64,000 bases of DNA from Acidipropionibacterium jensenii DSM 20535 (GCF_000425285.1 NZ_AUDD01000001.1:1-64000); one strand, 5' to 3'. Positions 44,144 to 53,687 are shown, counted from the first letter of the stretch. A program made the numbers and translations. Notes: generated by a model from the letters alone, not told the origin.

Positions 44144-45025
44144 TCAGATCCCCAGGAACTCCCGCCAGCGGGGCCACTCCCGGTTGATCTGACCCATCCC
44201 CAGACCGAAGCAGCGCCGCAGCTTGGCGACACTGCGCTCCCGGTTCGAGATCGTCATGGTGTCGGGGAAGAAGAGCACCGCCCGGCCGTCCCTCTCCAGG
44301 TCGAACAGCTCCTCGCGGGTGGCATTGTAGCGGCGCCACCGGCCGGCCACCGCATCGGCGACCGCGGGGCGAAGGCGGAAGATCCGGCGCAGCGCCCGGA
44401 TGTCGCGGGGCGGCTTCTTGACGTAGTTGCGAGGCCTGGTCATCACCACGGCGAACCGCCGGTAGCCGTCCATCTGGGCGGCGTCGAGCGGAATTCCGCC
44501 GTCGGGTCCGATCGCTCCGTCGACGTACTCCTCCCCGTTGATCGTCACCGGGGGCATCAGCCCGGGCATCGTCGAGGAGGCCTGGACGATCGTCATGAGG
44601 TCGCCCATCGAGGAGACGTCCTTGCGGGTGAACCAGCGCCGGGTGCCGTCCGCGGTGCGGGTGGCGCCGATCCGCAGGGAGGCCGGGTTGGCGTTGAAGG
44701 CGGCGTAGTCGAAGGGCAGTGCCTGGCCGGGGGCTGAGGTCTGCTGATAGATGTAGTCGGCGTTGAACAGTCCGCGTCCGGTGAGGAAGGTCCACAGGCT
44801 GCCGACCCGCGGGTCCCCGGAGAACTCCACGAAGCTGGCCCGGGCCCGTTGCGGGTCATTCGACAGGTAGTTGGCGGTGTGCGAGGAGCCGGCGGAGATC
44901 CCCGAGACATGGGGCAGGTGAACCTGTTCGCGAAGCAGCTTGACGATCACCGCGGCGGAGTAGCTGGCGCGCATTCCGCCACCCTCCAGAACCAGGGCGA
45001 CGTCGTCAACGGTGAAAGCTCCCAT
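44144..45025 (-). CDS. Patatin-like phospholipase
   Basis: This 293-residue serine lipase-like protein has the oxyanion loop LVLEGGGMRASYSAAV, nucleophile elbow SGISAGSSHTAN (GxSxG) and the catalytic aspartate in YVDGAIGPDGGIP. Without a signal peptide it is probably a cytoplasmic acyl hydrolase on phospholipids or lipid droplets. I start at 45025 (AGGA eight bases upstream); a longer frame to 45172 lacks support. It is transcribed convergently to the aminotransferase. Confidence 0.85.
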   Translation of the reverse strand: MGAFTVDDVALVLEGGGMRASYSAAVIVKLLREQVHLPHVSGISAGSSHTANYLSNDPQRARASFVEFSGDPRVGSLWTFLTGRGLFNADYIYQQTSAPGQALPFDYAAFNANPASLRIGATRTADGTRRWFTRKDVSSMGDLMTIVQASSTMPGLMPPVTINGEEYVDGAIGPDGGIPLDAAQMDGYRRFAVVMTRPRNYVKKPPRDIRALRRIFRLRPAVADAVAGRWRRYNATREELFDLERDGRAVLFFPDTMTISNRERSVAKLRRCFGLGMGQINREWPRWREFLGI

Positions 45026-45419
45026 GCCGCCGATCCTGCCACCACGGCCCCGGGCGGTGAGACTCCGGGTGAATGTGGGTCGTCCCCGGCGGTGCTCGCT
45101 CATCCTCGCGTTCACTGCGGTAGCGTCGTCATCCGGAGAGCCGGCGGTGGCGCCGACATTTCCGGGCATCATCCCGGGGGTCCGAAATGATCACCGGCAT
45201 GGAGCGGATCGCTCAGAAGATTCGATCGAATCTGCACTCGAAAGCCCGTTGATGACGCTCTATGTGAGTGCGACGTAACGGTTCGGTTGCAACCACTGCT
45301 CCTGCTTATAGCCGACTACGGGGCCTTACTACTGTTCAGGACGCAGGGCCCTCCTGAGAGCACTGAGCGATTGATTCATTGCTCACCAGCGTGGGTGGGC
45401 TTGAAACGAGGAGAGAGAC
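45026..45419 (+). promoter_or_regulatory. Divergent intergenic region upstream of ngcE-like gene
   Basis: There is no gene in these 394 bp. A perfect 16-bp palindrome AGATTCGATCGAATCT lies at 45218-45233 and a 10-bp palindrome GGTTGCAACC at 45285-45294. Either may be a regulator site for the sugar importer. GAGGAGAG precedes the start at 45420. I could not fit a convincing -35/-10 pair. Confidence 0.45.
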
Positions 45420-46823
45420 ATGACCCAGTCGTCCTTCAACCGTCGAGGTTTCCTCAAGGGTGCGGCCGCTGCAGCGGCCGTGGTGCCCCTGGCCTCATGC
45501 GCAGCCGGAGGTGGCAGCAGCAGCAGCGCGTCCTCCGCTCCCGCCGGGGGTGCGAAGTCCGCCGACAACCCGTTCGGCATCAAGGAGGACGGCAAGCTGG
45601 ACGCCGTCATCTTCAACGGCGGATACGGCATCTCCTACGCGCAGTTCGGCGCCGAGCAGATGAAGAAGAAGTTCCCCAAGCTCACCACCTCGGTGAAGCC
45701 GTCGAACAACATCTCCCAGGAGCTGCAGCCCCGATTCGTCGGCGGCAACCCGCCCGACGTCATCGACAACTCCGGAGCCAACGCGATCGGCGTCTCCTCG
45801 ATCCTCAGCCAGCTCGACACCCTCGACGACCTGCTCACCGCGAAGAACTACGAGGGCAAGACGATCTCCGACACCCTGTACCCGGGAGTCAAGGAGATGG
45901 GCACCCGCGGCGACAAGTTCGCCATCCTCAACTACGTGATGAGCGGCTACGCGGTCTGGTACTCCGACTCCCTCTTCAAGGCCAACGGCTGGACGGTGCC
46001 GAAGACCTGGGACGAGGCCTACAAGCTCGGCGAGCAGGCCAAGGCGAAGGGCAAGTACCTGTTCTGTTGGGGCAAGGAGGCGGCCACCTACTACCGCACC
46101 CTGATCCTGGGCACCGCCTACAAGGAGGGCGGCCCCGAGGTCCGTCTGGCGATCGAGAACCTCAAGCCGAAGGCCTGGTCCCAGCCGGTCGTCCAGCAGG
46201 CTCTCACGGCGCTCAAGAAGATCATCGACGCCGGCTTCGTGAAGCCGGGCGGCGCCGGAACCCAGTTCACCGCGGCCCAGGCCCAGTGGTCCAACGACCA
46301 GTCGGCGATCCTGTACCCCTCGGGCTCCTGGATCGAGAACGAGATGAAGTCCCAGACGAAGTCCGGGTTCAAGATGACCGGTGCCCCGGAGTTCGTGCTC
46401 ACCGATTCCCCGAAGATGGGCTACGAGGCGATGAACGCGGCTCCCGGTGAGCCCTTCATCTTCCCGAAGCAGGCCGTCAACGCCGGGGCCGGCAAGGAGT
46501 TCATGCGCGCCATGCTCTCCGACGCCGCCGCCACCAACTTCGCCAAGACGATCCTGTCCCCGACCATCGTCAAGGGCACCGTCCCGGCCGACGGTTTCGG
46601 CTCGACCGCGCTGGTCTCCCTCACGAAAATGCTCGACGCCGCCGGCGAGAAGGTCTTCAATATCCAGTGGGTCGACTACTACGGCGTCAACACCGAGCAC
46701 CTGGTCGTCTGGAACGACTTCCTGGCCGGCAAGTCCTCGGTCGCCCAGATCACCAGTAGCATGCAGGAGATCTCCGACAAGGTCGCCAACGACTCCTCGG
46801 TCCAGAAGATCACCATCAAGTGA
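45420..46823 (+). CDS. ngcE: NgcE-like sugar ABC substrate-binding lipoprotein
   Basis: This 467-residue binding protein has a twin-arginine-style signal (FNRRGFLKG) followed by lipobox LASC near residue 27. Blocks NPFGIKEDGKLDAVIFNGGY, LQPRFVGGNPPDVIDNSG, GEPFIFPKQAVNAGAGKEF and SPTIVKGTVPADG are those of NgcE, the N-acetylglucosamine/chitobiose receptor of Streptomyces. It delivers sugar to the two permeases encoded downstream. A strong hairpin at 46830-46883 separates it from them, as expected for excess receptor synthesis. The exact sugar is inferred from family resemblance. Confidence 0.85.
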   Translation: MTQSSFNRRGFLKGAAAAAAVVPLASCAAGGGSSSSASSAPAGGAKSADNPFGIKEDGKLDAVIFNGGYGISYAQFGAEQMKKKFPKLTTSVKPSNNISQELQPRFVGGNPPDVIDNSGANAIGVSSILSQLDTLDDLLTAKNYEGKTISDTLYPGVKEMGTRGDKFAILNYVMSGYAVWYSDSLFKANGWTVPKTWDEAYKLGEQAKAKGKYLFCWGKEAATYYRTLILGTAYKEGGPEVRLAIENLKPKAWSQPVVQQALTALKKIIDAGFVKPGGAGTQFTAAQAQWSNDQSAILYPSGSWIENEMKSQTKSGFKMTGAPEFVLTDSPKMGYEAMNAAPGEPFIFPKQAVNAGAGKEFMRAMLSDAAATNFAKTILSPTIVKGTVPADGFGSTALVSLTKMLDAAGEKVFNIQWVDYYGVNTEHLVVWNDFLAGKSSVAQITSSMQEISDKVANDSSVQKITIK

Positions 46824-46829
46824 GCCTGT

Positions 46830-46883
46830 CCTGACACGCGCCGGGCGAGGTCCCGGACGGGACCTCGCCCGGCGCGTGTCAGG
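46830..46883 (+). terminator. Intercistronic attenuator hairpin
   Basis: Two 26-base arms (CCTGACACGCGCCGGG onward and its exact complement) fold around a 2-base tip between the receptor and first permease. It lacks a T-tract, so it may stabilise the receptor mRNA and partly terminate transcription. Confidence 0.8.
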
Positions 46884-46956
46884 GGCTCTCCTGGCCGCCC
46901 GACCTCTCATCGGGTCGGGCGGTTCGTCATGTATTCCCCAGCAGATTGATTGAGAT

Positions 46957-47979
46957 ATGAGTGCAACAGTCCCCCCGAGTGCTGTCGCAGAGACCGCGCT
47001 GGAACAGCCGGTCAGCGCAGCCTCGGTACCCAGGCGACGCCGGCACCGCCCCTGGACCTTCGACAAGGTCAGCTTCTTCGCGGTCTTCCTGGGTCTCCCG
47101 CTGGCCGTGTATCTGATCTTCGTGCTGTCGCCGTTCATCCAGGCGTTCTACTACTCACTCACCAACTGGGGAGGGTTCTCGGCGACCTTCGACTTCGTCG
47201 GGCTGGCGAACTACACCAAGATCCTCACCGACGACCTGTTCACCCGGGCGATGCTCAACAACGTCGTGCTGGCCGTCCTGGTCCCGATCGTCACCATCGT
47301 GCTGTCGCTGATTCTGGCGACCCTGCTCACGGTCGGCGGGTCCAGCTTCGGCCACACCAGGGGTCTGGGACACTCCGGTTTCTACCGCGTCGCCTCGTTC
47401 TTCCCCTACTGCGTGCCCGCCGTCGTCATCGGCCTGATGTGGGGTCAGATCTTCGATCCCTCGCACGGACTGGTCAATGGACTGCTGACCGGTATCGGTA
47501 TCGACCAGGCCAAGGAGTTCGCCTGGCTGGGCGAGCGGTCGACCGCGATGCCGATCTCGATCTTCATCATGATCTGGGCCTATGTCGGTTTCTACATGCT
47601 GCTCTTCGTGGCAGGAATCAAGTCGATCCCCGCGGAGATCTTCGAGGCGGCGAGAATCGACGGTGCCGGGAGGTTCCGCACCGCGATCTCGATCACCATC
47701 CCGTTGATCCGCGACAATGTTCAGACCGCCTGGATCTACCTGGGTATTGCATCCCTGGACGCCTTCGTCTACATGAGCGTGCTGAACCCATTCGGCGGGC
47801 CGGGCAACTCGACCCTGGTGATGAGCCAGCAGCTGTTCTCCACGGCATTCCAGAAGGGCCAGTACGGCATTGCCTGTGCAATGGGCGTTGTGATCGCCCT
47901 GATGACCATGATCTTCGCCGGGATCATCGGTCTGCTCAACCGTCTCACCGGCGGTAAGGACACGGTGACGATGGCATGA
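46957..47979 (+). CDS. ngcF: Sugar ABC transporter permease 1 (NgcF-like)
   Basis: This 340-residue MalF-type permease has six membrane helices after a cytosolic N-terminus, and the EAA coupling loop EIFEAARIDGAGRFRTAISI. It pairs with the next permease. No ATPase gene is present in this unit; a shared MsiK-type ATPase encoded elsewhere is expected in actinobacteria. The start ATG lies 134 bp after the receptor stop, behind the attenuator hairpin, and its stop overlaps the next ATG. Confidence 0.85.
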   Translation: MSATVPPSAVAETALEQPVSAASVPRRRRHRPWTFDKVSFFAVFLGLPLAVYLIFVLSPFIQAFYYSLTNWGGFSATFDFVGLANYTKILTDDLFTRAMLNNVVLAVLVPIVTIVLSLILATLLTVGGSSFGHTRGLGHSGFYRVASFFPYCVPAVVIGLMWGQIFDPSHGLVNGLLTGIGIDQAKEFAWLGERSTAMPISIFIMIWAYVGFYMLLFVAGIKSIPAEIFEAARIDGAGRFRTAISITIPLIRDNVQTAWIYLGIASLDAFVYMSVLNPFGGPGNSTLVMSQQLFSTAFQKGQYGIACAMGVVIALMTMIFAGIIGLLNRLTGGKDTVTMA

Positions 47980-48869
47980 GCAGTCAACTCACGGCTCCCC
48001 TGTCGGCCGACGAGGTCGCGGTGCACCACGTCAAGGTCACCAAGGGTGACAGGGCGGTATCGACGGTCTCCCACATTCTGCTGATCATCTGGTCGGTGAT
48101 CGTGGTGGGTCCGCTGCTGTGGACCCTGGTCACCTCCTTCAAGACCACCAGCGAGATCTTCTCCTCCCCCTTCGCTCTTCCCAAGAAGATCCAGTGGAAG
48201 AACTTCAGCAACGCCTGGACCACCGCGGGCATCGGCGACTACTTCATCAACACCGTGATCGTGGTGTTCTCCGCCCTGATCCTGGTGATGGTCTTCGGGG
48301 CGATGTCGGCCTATGTGCTGGCGCGCTTCAGGTTCTACGGGAACAAGGTCATCTACGTGCTGTTCCTGGCCGGGAACACCTTCCCGATCTTCCTGGCCGT
48401 GGTGCCGCTGTTCTTCACCCTGAAGAACATGGGACTTCTCAACACCCGTCCCGGCCTCATCATCACCTATGTGGCCTTCGCCCTGCCGTTCACCGTCTTC
48501 TTCCTCTACGCCTTCTTCAAGACGCTGCCGAATGAGATCTACGAGGCGGCGGAGATCGACGGTGCGGGGGAGTGGCAGACCTTCTTCCTGGTGATGCTCC
48601 CGATGGCCAAGCCCGGTTTCGCCTCGGTCGCGATCTTCAACTTCCTCGGCCTGTGGAACCAGTACCTCATCCCGGTCGCCCTCAACACGAACACGAGCAA
48701 CTACGTGCTCTCCCAGGGCCTGGCGGCCTTTGCCGCCCGGACGAACTACGAGGTCGACTTCGGCGCCCTGTTCGCCTCGGTGGTGCTGACCATCCTCCCG
48801 GTGCTGATCGTCTACATCATCTTCCAGCGTCAGCTCCAGGGGTCGGTGTCCCAGGGCACCATGAAGTAG
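47976..48869 (+). CDS. ngcG: Sugar ABC transporter permease 2 (NgcG-like)
   Basis: This 297-residue MalG-type permease has the coupling loop EIYEAAEIDGAGEWQTFFLV and six helices. The start overlaps the stop of the first permease (ATGA). The heterodimer should import the sugar captured by the NgcE-like receptor. The unit ends at a strong terminator (48900-48945) with no glycosidase or kinase gene attached. Confidence 0.87.
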   Translation: MSSQLTAPLSADEVAVHHVKVTKGDRAVSTVSHILLIIWSVIVVGPLLWTLVTSFKTTSEIFSSPFALPKKIQWKNFSNAWTTAGIGDYFINTVIVVFSALILVMVFGAMSAYVLARFRFYGNKVIYVLFLAGNTFPIFLAVVPLFFTLKNMGLLNTRPGLIITYVAFALPFTVFFLYAFFKTLPNEIYEAAEIDGAGEWQTFFLVMLPMAKPGFASVAIFNFLGLWNQYLIPVALNTNTSNYVLSQGLAAFAARTNYEVDFGALFASVVLTILPVLIVYIIFQRQLQGSVSQGTMK

Positions 48870-48899
48870 CCGTTCGGAGTCGCACCGGACGCCAACTCA

Positions 48900-48945
48900 G
48901 AGACGAACAGCCCGACCGGGATCTCCCGGTCGGGCTGTTCGTCTC
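48900..48945 (+). terminator. Terminator after sugar permease operon
   Basis: GAGACGAACAGCCCGACCGGGATCTCCCGGTCGGGCTGTTCGTCTC folds into a 20-bp stem with a short loop; it closes the ngc operon. The 48946-49089 stretch holds a repeated CATGACGTCGTC and no gene. Confidence 0.85.
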
Positions 48946-49089
48946 ATACGGCTCACGTCAGGCGTCCCCCTCGGGGTCCATGACGTCGTCGTCCCCGCTG
49001 TGTCGCCGGGGAGTCAGACGTCCCGTTCAAGCCTCATGACGTCGTCCCCGGTGCCTCGGGGCCCTCGGTTCAAGGGCCCTGGGCAGGGC

Positions 49090-49743
49090 TCAGATGTGGT
49101 TGTTCTCCAACTCATCCCAGGAGGCGATGGCGTTGATCGCCGCCACCGTCATCGCCGAGCCGCCCCGGCGTCCCAGCAGGGTGAGGTACTCCAGGTGGAG
49201 GTCGGAGTCCACCAGGGCCTGCTTCGACTCGGCCGCTCCGACGAAGCCGACCGGGATGCCCACCACCGCCGCCGGACGCTGACCAGTCTCGGCGACCACC
49301 TCCAGCAGCCGGAACAGCGCCGTCGGGGCATTTCCGATCGCCACCACCGAGCCGTCCAGCTGGCCGTCGGCCGACCACATGTCGACCGCGGCACAGGTCT
49401 TGGTGGTCTGCTGGGCCTTCGCCAGCTCCGCCAGCCTCGGCTCCTTGATGTGGCAGACCACCTCGTTGTTGCGGGGCAGTCGGGAACGGATGATCCCGGT
49501 GGCGGTCATCGAGGAGTCGCACAGGATCGCCGCACCCTGCTCCAGAGCCTGGCGGGCGGCGGTGACCACACCGGGGGTGAAGGCGATGTCGGGAGCGATC
49601 GCGGTGTCGGCCGCGGAGTGGATCATCCGTGCCACGACGTGCTCGACGTCGGCGGGGAACCGCGACAGGTCGGCCTCGGCACGGATGATCCGGAAGGACT
49701 CCCGGTAGATGTCTGCCCCGTTGTTGACGTACTCGTGTCCCAC
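49090..49743 (-). CDS. cbiC: Precorrin-8X methylmutase (CbiC/CobH)
   Basis: This 217-residue enzyme moves the C-11 methyl group to C-12, giving (cobalt-)hydrogenobyrinate. It has the catalytic histidine in RMIHSAADTAI and the blocks ILCDSSMTATGI and AIGNAPTALFRLLE plus GIPVGFVGAAESK. GTG at 49743 has AAGGAG six bases upstream; the frame upstream of it is a GC-rich artefact. It is transcribed divergently from the cbiM riboswitch and is the only member of the mid-pathway cbi set beside cbiT and cbiJ in this window. Confidence 0.92.
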   Translation of the reverse strand: MGHEYVNNGADIYRESFRIIRAEADLSRFPADVEHVVARMIHSAADTAIAPDIAFTPGVVTAARQALEQGAAILCDSSMTATGIIRSRLPRNNEVVCHIKEPRLAELAKAQQTTKTCAAVDMWSADGQLDGSVVAIGNAPTALFRLLEVVAETGQRPAAVVGIPVGFVGAAESKQALVDSDLHLEYLTLLGRRGGSAMTVAAINAIASWDELENNHI

Positions 49744-50013
49744 CTGTGGCTCCTTGTCCGTGCGGACTGGCTGTGCGGACGGAGCCGCTGCCCCGACCTG
49801 CGTCGAGCGTAGTCGAGATGGCGTCCGGTGCCTGTGGGATCCTGGGCCGGCGAGGTGGCGGCGAGGTGGCGGCGAGGTGGCGGACCCCACCCCGACCCTG
49901 GGTCATCGGGCGGGGACCGGCTGTGCTTGAATTGAGGACGGCCGAGCCCGTGGACGACTGATGAGCACATCAGCCGGACGCCCGTCGGCCGTCACACACA
50001 TCACGAATAACGT
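49744..50013. other. GC-rich gap with tandem repeats between cbiC and cbiM riboswitch
   Basis: No gene is seen. Three consecutive copies of an 11-bp unit GGCGAGGTGGC occupy about 49850-49884. The divergent promoters of cbiC and the riboswitch transcript must lie here, but I see no clear hexamers. Confidence 0.5.
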
Positions 50014-50108
50014 TTCGATGCCGAGATGGAAGCCGGACAGATCCGGCACGGTCGCGCCACTGTGAGCACCCCGTCGAGGGTGGGAGTCAGAAAGTCACGG
50101 CATCGATC
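50014..50108 (+). promoter_or_regulatory. Cobalamin riboswitch upstream of cbiM
   Basis: Contains GATGGAAGCCGGACAGATCC, then CACGGTCGCGCCACTGTGAG and GAGTCAGAAAGTCACGGC. The ends TTCGATGCCG and CGGCATCGAT pair as the basal stem. The switch lies 47 bp before the cbiM start and should shut off cobalt import when cobalamin is plentiful. Confidence 0.9.
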
Positions 50109-50154
50109 CTTTCCAGGATGGGACGCAGATCCCGAGAAAGGAGCGACTTCACTC

Positions 50155-50862
50155 ATGCACATCGCAGAGGGAGTTCTCTCACCGACCGAGTGTGCCGTCT
50201 GGTACGCGGCGGCCGCACCATTTGTCATCCACGGCGCCCGCGAGGTCGTTCGCCAGGTGAAGCATCACCCGGAGAACAAGCTCCTGCTGGCTACCGCCGG
50301 AGCCTTCACCTTCGTCCTGTCGGCGATCAAGCTGCCGAGCGTCTCGGGCTCCTCCTCCCACCCGACCGGAACCGGTGTCGGGGCGGTCCTGTTCAAACCA
50401 CCGGTGATGGCCTTCCTGGGCATGATCGTGCTCATCTTCCAGGCCCTGCTGCTCGCCCACGGCGGCATCAGCACGCTGGGCGCCAACACCTTCTCGATGG
50501 CCATCGCCGGCCCCTGGGTGGGGTACGCGTTCTACCGGATCACCAAGAAGCTGGGCGGTCCCGATGCCCTGGCGATCTTCCTGTGCATGGTCTTCGCCGA
50601 CTTCAGCACCTACTGCGTCACCTCCTTCCAGCTGGCCTTCGCCTTCCCCGACCCGAACTCGGGGATCATGGGCGCCGCCGGCAAGTTCCTGGGGATCTTC
50701 GCCGTCACCCAGATCCCGTTGGCCCTGGCCGAGGGAGTTCTCGGAATCCTCCTGTTCCGTTTCCTCGCCAAGGTCGCCGGCCCCCAGCTGCGCTCCCTCG
50801 GCGTGCTGTCCGGCGGGTCCGACGCATCCACCACCCCGGCGAAGGAGGCCGCAGATGTCTGA
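50155..50862 (+). CDS. cbiM: Cobalt ECF transporter S-component CbiM
   Basis: This 235-residue membrane protein begins Met-His-Ile (MHIAEGVLSP), the N-terminal His-2 metal ligand of CbiM. It has SSHPTGTGVGAVLFKPPVMA, the second metal-binding block, and several helices. It selects Co2+ for the CbiMNQO importer. GAAAGGAG lies upstream. Its stop overlaps cbiN by 8 bp. The longer frame to 50026 crosses the riboswitch and is not used. Confidence 0.95.
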   Translation: MHIAEGVLSPTECAVWYAAAAPFVIHGAREVVRQVKHHPENKLLLATAGAFTFVLSAIKLPSVSGSSSHPTGTGVGAVLFKPPVMAFLGMIVLIFQALLLAHGGISTLGANTFSMAIAGPWVGYAFYRITKKLGGPDALAIFLCMVFADFSTYCVTSFQLAFAFPDPNSGIMGAAGKFLGIFAVTQIPLALAEGVLGILLFRFLAKVAGPQLRSLGVLSGGSDASTTPAKEAADV

Positions 50863-51322
50863 GACCGTCCAGAAGCAGAACAACTTCCTCACCAGCAACC
50901 ACAAGTGGGTCACCCCCGTCCTGCTGGCCCTGCTGGTGGCGATCTTCGTCGTCAGCCTCATCGTGGGCGGCAGGAAGCCCGCCGGGGAGGGCCAGGCATT
51001 CGCCGGAACCGACGACGCCGCCGCCCAGGCGGCCGAGAAGGCCGGCGCCAAGCAGTGGATCAAGCCGATCTTCGAGCCCAACTCCGGTGAGGTCGCATCC
51101 GGCCTGTTCGCCCTCCAGGCGGCGCTGGGGGCCGGCATCGCCGGATACGCCCTGGGTCGGATGAGCGGCCGCAAGAAGGCCCAGGAGGAGATGGACGCCG
51201 CCCGGCTGCCCGACGCGATGCCTCCCGCCGTCGCGACTTCTCACGGAGCCGTCGAGCCGGCTGCTGACAAGGCTGCCGATGCCAGGGCTGCCGATCCGGC
51301 CGCCGACCGGACCGCGCGATGA
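50855..51322 (+). CDS. cbiN: Cobalt transporter accessory protein CbiN
   Basis: This 155-residue protein has two membrane helices (about 20-40 and 90-110) with the signature [20 protein letters not shown]. CbiN is needed for metal loading of CbiM. It is longer than usual because of an Ala/Asp-rich C-terminal tail of about 40 residues with no known role. The start overlaps cbiM, and the stop overlaps cbiQ by 4 bp. Confidence 0.9.
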   Translation: MSETVQKQNNFLTSNHKWVTPVLLALLVAIFVVSLIVGGRKPAGEGQAFAGTDDAAAQAAEKAGAKQWIKPIFEPNSGEVASGLFALQAALGAGIAGYALGRMSGRKKAQEEMDAARLPDAMPPAVATSHGAVEPAADKAADARAADPAADRTAR

Positions 51323-52122
51323 CCATCACCTCTCTGGACGACGCCGCCTGGGACTCTCCCTGGCGGTCTCGTCCGGTGGGGGAGAAGGTGGGGCTGTCGG
51401 TGGGGCTGATCCTCGTCGCGCTGTGCACCCCCGCCTGGCCGGGCACCCTGTTCGTCTCGGTGGCGGCGGTGGTCGCGATCCTCGGCTGCGCCCGGATCCG
51501 GCCGAAGGTGCTCCGGCAGGCGATGTCGGCCCCGATCGTCTTCCTGATCCTCGGCGGCCTCTCGGTGCTGGTCAGCGTCGGCACCGCGCAGGCCACCGCC
51601 GACGTCTGGTGGCACGGCGGGATCTTCGCGATCGGACCGGTCTCGGCCCGCCAGGCCGCCAACCTGGCGGCCCACGGACTGGCCGGGACGTTGGCCCTGA
51701 TGATCCTGGCCCTGACCACCCCGATGGTCGACCTGCTCACCTGGATGCGCCGACTGCGCGTCCCGGACCCCCTGCTGGAGATCGCCAGTCTCACCTACCG
51801 GCTCATCTTCGTGCTGCTCAACACGGTGTTCACCGCCCACGAGGCGCAGAAGTGCCGGCTGGGAGACGCCCCGGTCGGGAGGCTCAACGGGTACCGGCGT
51901 CGACTCGAGAACACCGCCGCCCTGATGGGGTCGGTGGGGGTGCGCGCCTGGTCGCGCGCCAACCGGCTCAACGAGGGACTGGTGAACCGCGGGTTCGAGG
52001 ACTCGCTGCTCACCCTGCCGATCCAGCGGGTCGGCAGCTGGCGGTTCAAACTGGTCACCGTGCTGGTGATCCTCGGATCCTGGGCCGCGTGCTGGCCCAT
52101 CGCAGGAAGGCTGTGGAGATGA
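51319..52122 (+). CDS. cbiQ: Energy-coupling T-component CbiQ
   Basis: This 267-residue membrane protein has about five helices and the coupling regions [20 protein letters not shown] and [20 protein letters not shown] followed by RSNRLNEGL-type coupling helix residues ([15 protein letters not shown]). It transmits ATP hydrolysis by CbiO to CbiM. It is coupled by ATGA overlaps with both neighbours. Confidence 0.9.
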   Translation: MTITSLDDAAWDSPWRSRPVGEKVGLSVGLILVALCTPAWPGTLFVSVAAVVAILGCARIRPKVLRQAMSAPIVFLILGGLSVLVSVGTAQATADVWWHGGIFAIGPVSARQAANLAAHGLAGTLALMILALTTPMVDLLTWMRRLRVPDPLLEIASLTYRLIFVLLNTVFTAHEAQKCRLGDAPVGRLNGYRRRLENTAALMGSVGVRAWSRANRLNEGLVNRGFEDSLLTLPIQRVGSWRFKLVTVLVILGSWAACWPIAGRLWR

Positions 52123-52961
52123 ACGATCCACTGCACGACGCCGACTCGCTGCTGAGCACCGAGGGGCTGTGCGCCACCCATCCGGGTCGGCCGATGGTGC
52201 TGTCCGAGGTGTCCCTGACCATCCGACGCGGCGTGCGGGTGGCGATTCTGGGGGCCAACGGGTCGGGCAAGACGACCCTGCTGCGCTGCCTGTCGGGATC
52301 CCTGGAACCGGTCTCCGGGGAGGTCCGCAGAGGAGATGTCCGGCTGCGCCACAACCGCAAGGCGCTCAGGGAGCACCGGCGGTCGGTGCAGCTGGTGCTG
52401 CAGGACCCCGACGACCAGCTGTTCAGCGCCGACGTCACCCAGGACGTCTCCTTCGGGCCGATGAACCTGGGCCTGGAGGTCGAGGAGGTGCGCTCCCGGG
52501 TGTCCCGCGCCCTGCACCTGGTGGGTGCCGACCATCTGGCCGACCGGGCCACCCACCAGCTGTCCTACGGCGAGCGCAAACGGGTCGCGGTGGCCGGGGC
52601 GGTCGCCATGATGCCCGACCTGCTGCTGCTCGACGAGCCGACCGCCGGGCTGGACCCGGCCGGCGTCGTCCAGATGATGGGGGCCCTGGACAGGCTGCAG
52701 GAGGCCGGGACGACGGTGGCGATGGCCACCCATGACGTCGACCGGGCGCTGGCCTGGGCCGACGAGGCGCTCGTGGTGGTGGACCACCAGGTGGTCCAGG
52801 GGCCGATCGACCAGCTGCTGGCCGATGCCGAACTCATCGAGAGGGCTCACCTGGAACTGCCGTGGCCGCTGGATCTGGCGCGCCGACTGGGACTCGAGGG
52901 CCGGCCGCGCACCGTCGAGGAGGTCGTGGCGCTGATCGGCTCCCGTCAGCCGACCGCCTGA
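52119..52961 (+). CDS. cbiO: Energy-coupling factor ATPase CbiO
   Basis: This 280-residue ATPase has Walker [15 protein letters not shown]-loop [14 protein letters not shown] (the DPDDQ motif of ECF ATPases), signature [14 protein letters not shown] and Walker [14 protein letters not shown]. It powers cobalt import with CbiM, N and Q. The ATG at 52119 overlaps the cbiQ stop. It closes the cbiMNQO operon and converges on cbiT. Confidence 0.93.
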   Translation: MNDPLHDADSLLSTEGLCATHPGRPMVLSEVSLTIRRGVRVAILGANGSGKTTLLRCLSGSLEPVSGEVRRGDVRLRHNRKALREHRRSVQLVLQDPDDQLFSADVTQDVSFGPMNLGLEVEEVRSRVSRALHLVGADHLADRATHQLSYGERKRVAVAGAVAMMPDLLLLDEPTAGLDPAGVVQMMGALDRLQEAGTTVAMATHDVDRALAWADEALVVVDHQVVQGPIDQLLADAELIERAHLELPWPLDLARRLGLEGRPRTVEEVVALIGSRQPTA

Positions 52962-52989
52962 CAAGCGGCCCGGAGGCGCATCCGGGCGG

Positions 52990-53583
52990 TTACTTCGTCC
53001 AGCTCCAGCCGATCACGGTGCGGGCCGGCTTCCAGCCGTGCAGTCGACCGATGTGATCGGCTGTCTCCACGCCGACCCGCATCAGCTCCCCGCCCCACTC
53101 GGCGTGCAGTTCGGCCAGCAGGCTCTCGGCCTCGATGGTCACCCCGTGGATGACGAATCGGCCCCCCGGCGCCAGAACCTGGCGGCAGGCCTCGGCCAGC
53201 TCGCGGGTCGCCCCGCCGCCGATGAAGACGGCGTCGGGGGCCTCCATCTCGGGCAGCCCCTCGGCCAGGTCGGCGTCGATCACCTCGAACTGGCCGGGCA
53301 GGGTGAGGGCCCGGGCATTGGCCCGGGCATTGGCGGCCCGGTCGGCCCTCCTCTCGACCCCGATCGCACGGCAGGAGGGGTCGGTGCGGCACCACTCGAC
53401 GGCCACCGAGCCGGCACCGGTGCCGAGGTCCCACAGGAGCTGGCCGGGCAGCGGGCGCAGCACGGCCAGGGCCATCGCCCGCACCGGGTGCTTGGTGATG
53501 AGGCCGTCGTGGACGAAGTGCTCCTCGTCGAGGCCGGGGGTACGTCCCAGAAGGCTGGTGTCAGGGTCATCGGTCACGGGCAC
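52990..53583 (-). CDS. cbiT: Precorrin-6B/cobalt-precorrin-6B C15-methyltransferase, CbiT type
   Basis: This 197-residue SAM methyltransferase methylates C-15 and decarboxylates the acetate at C-12. It has the CbiT opening PGLDEEHFVHDGLITKHPVR and SAM motif LLWDLGTGAGSVAVEWCR, then DAVFIGGGAT. It lacks the CbiE (C-5 methyltransferase) domain present in fused CobL, so cbiE must be elsewhere. The start is ambiguous: GTG at 53583 or GTG at 53577, neither with a strong Shine-Dalgarno. Confidence 0.9.
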   Translation of the reverse strand: MPVTDDPDTSLLGRTPGLDEEHFVHDGLITKHPVRAMALAVLRPLPGQLLWDLGTGAGSVAVEWCRTDPSCRAIGVERRADRAANARANARALTLPGQFEVIDADLAEGLPEMEAPDAVFIGGGATRELAEACRQVLAPGGRFVIHGVTIEAESLLAELHAEWGGELMRVGVETADHIGRLHGWKPARTVIGWSWTK

Positions 53584-53687
53584 ACCCTACGAGATCGGCG
53601 CCGGGCGGGAATCGACGCCGGGGGCCGCGGCGTCGGCCCTGTCGCGGGGGCAGACGCCGTCTCGGCGGATCGTGTGACAGAATCTCC

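Noticed and set aside
45285-45294. GlcNAc regulator DasR site upstream of ngcE
   Set aside because: GGTTGCAACC and its flanks do not fit the ACTGGTCTAGACCACT-type site.
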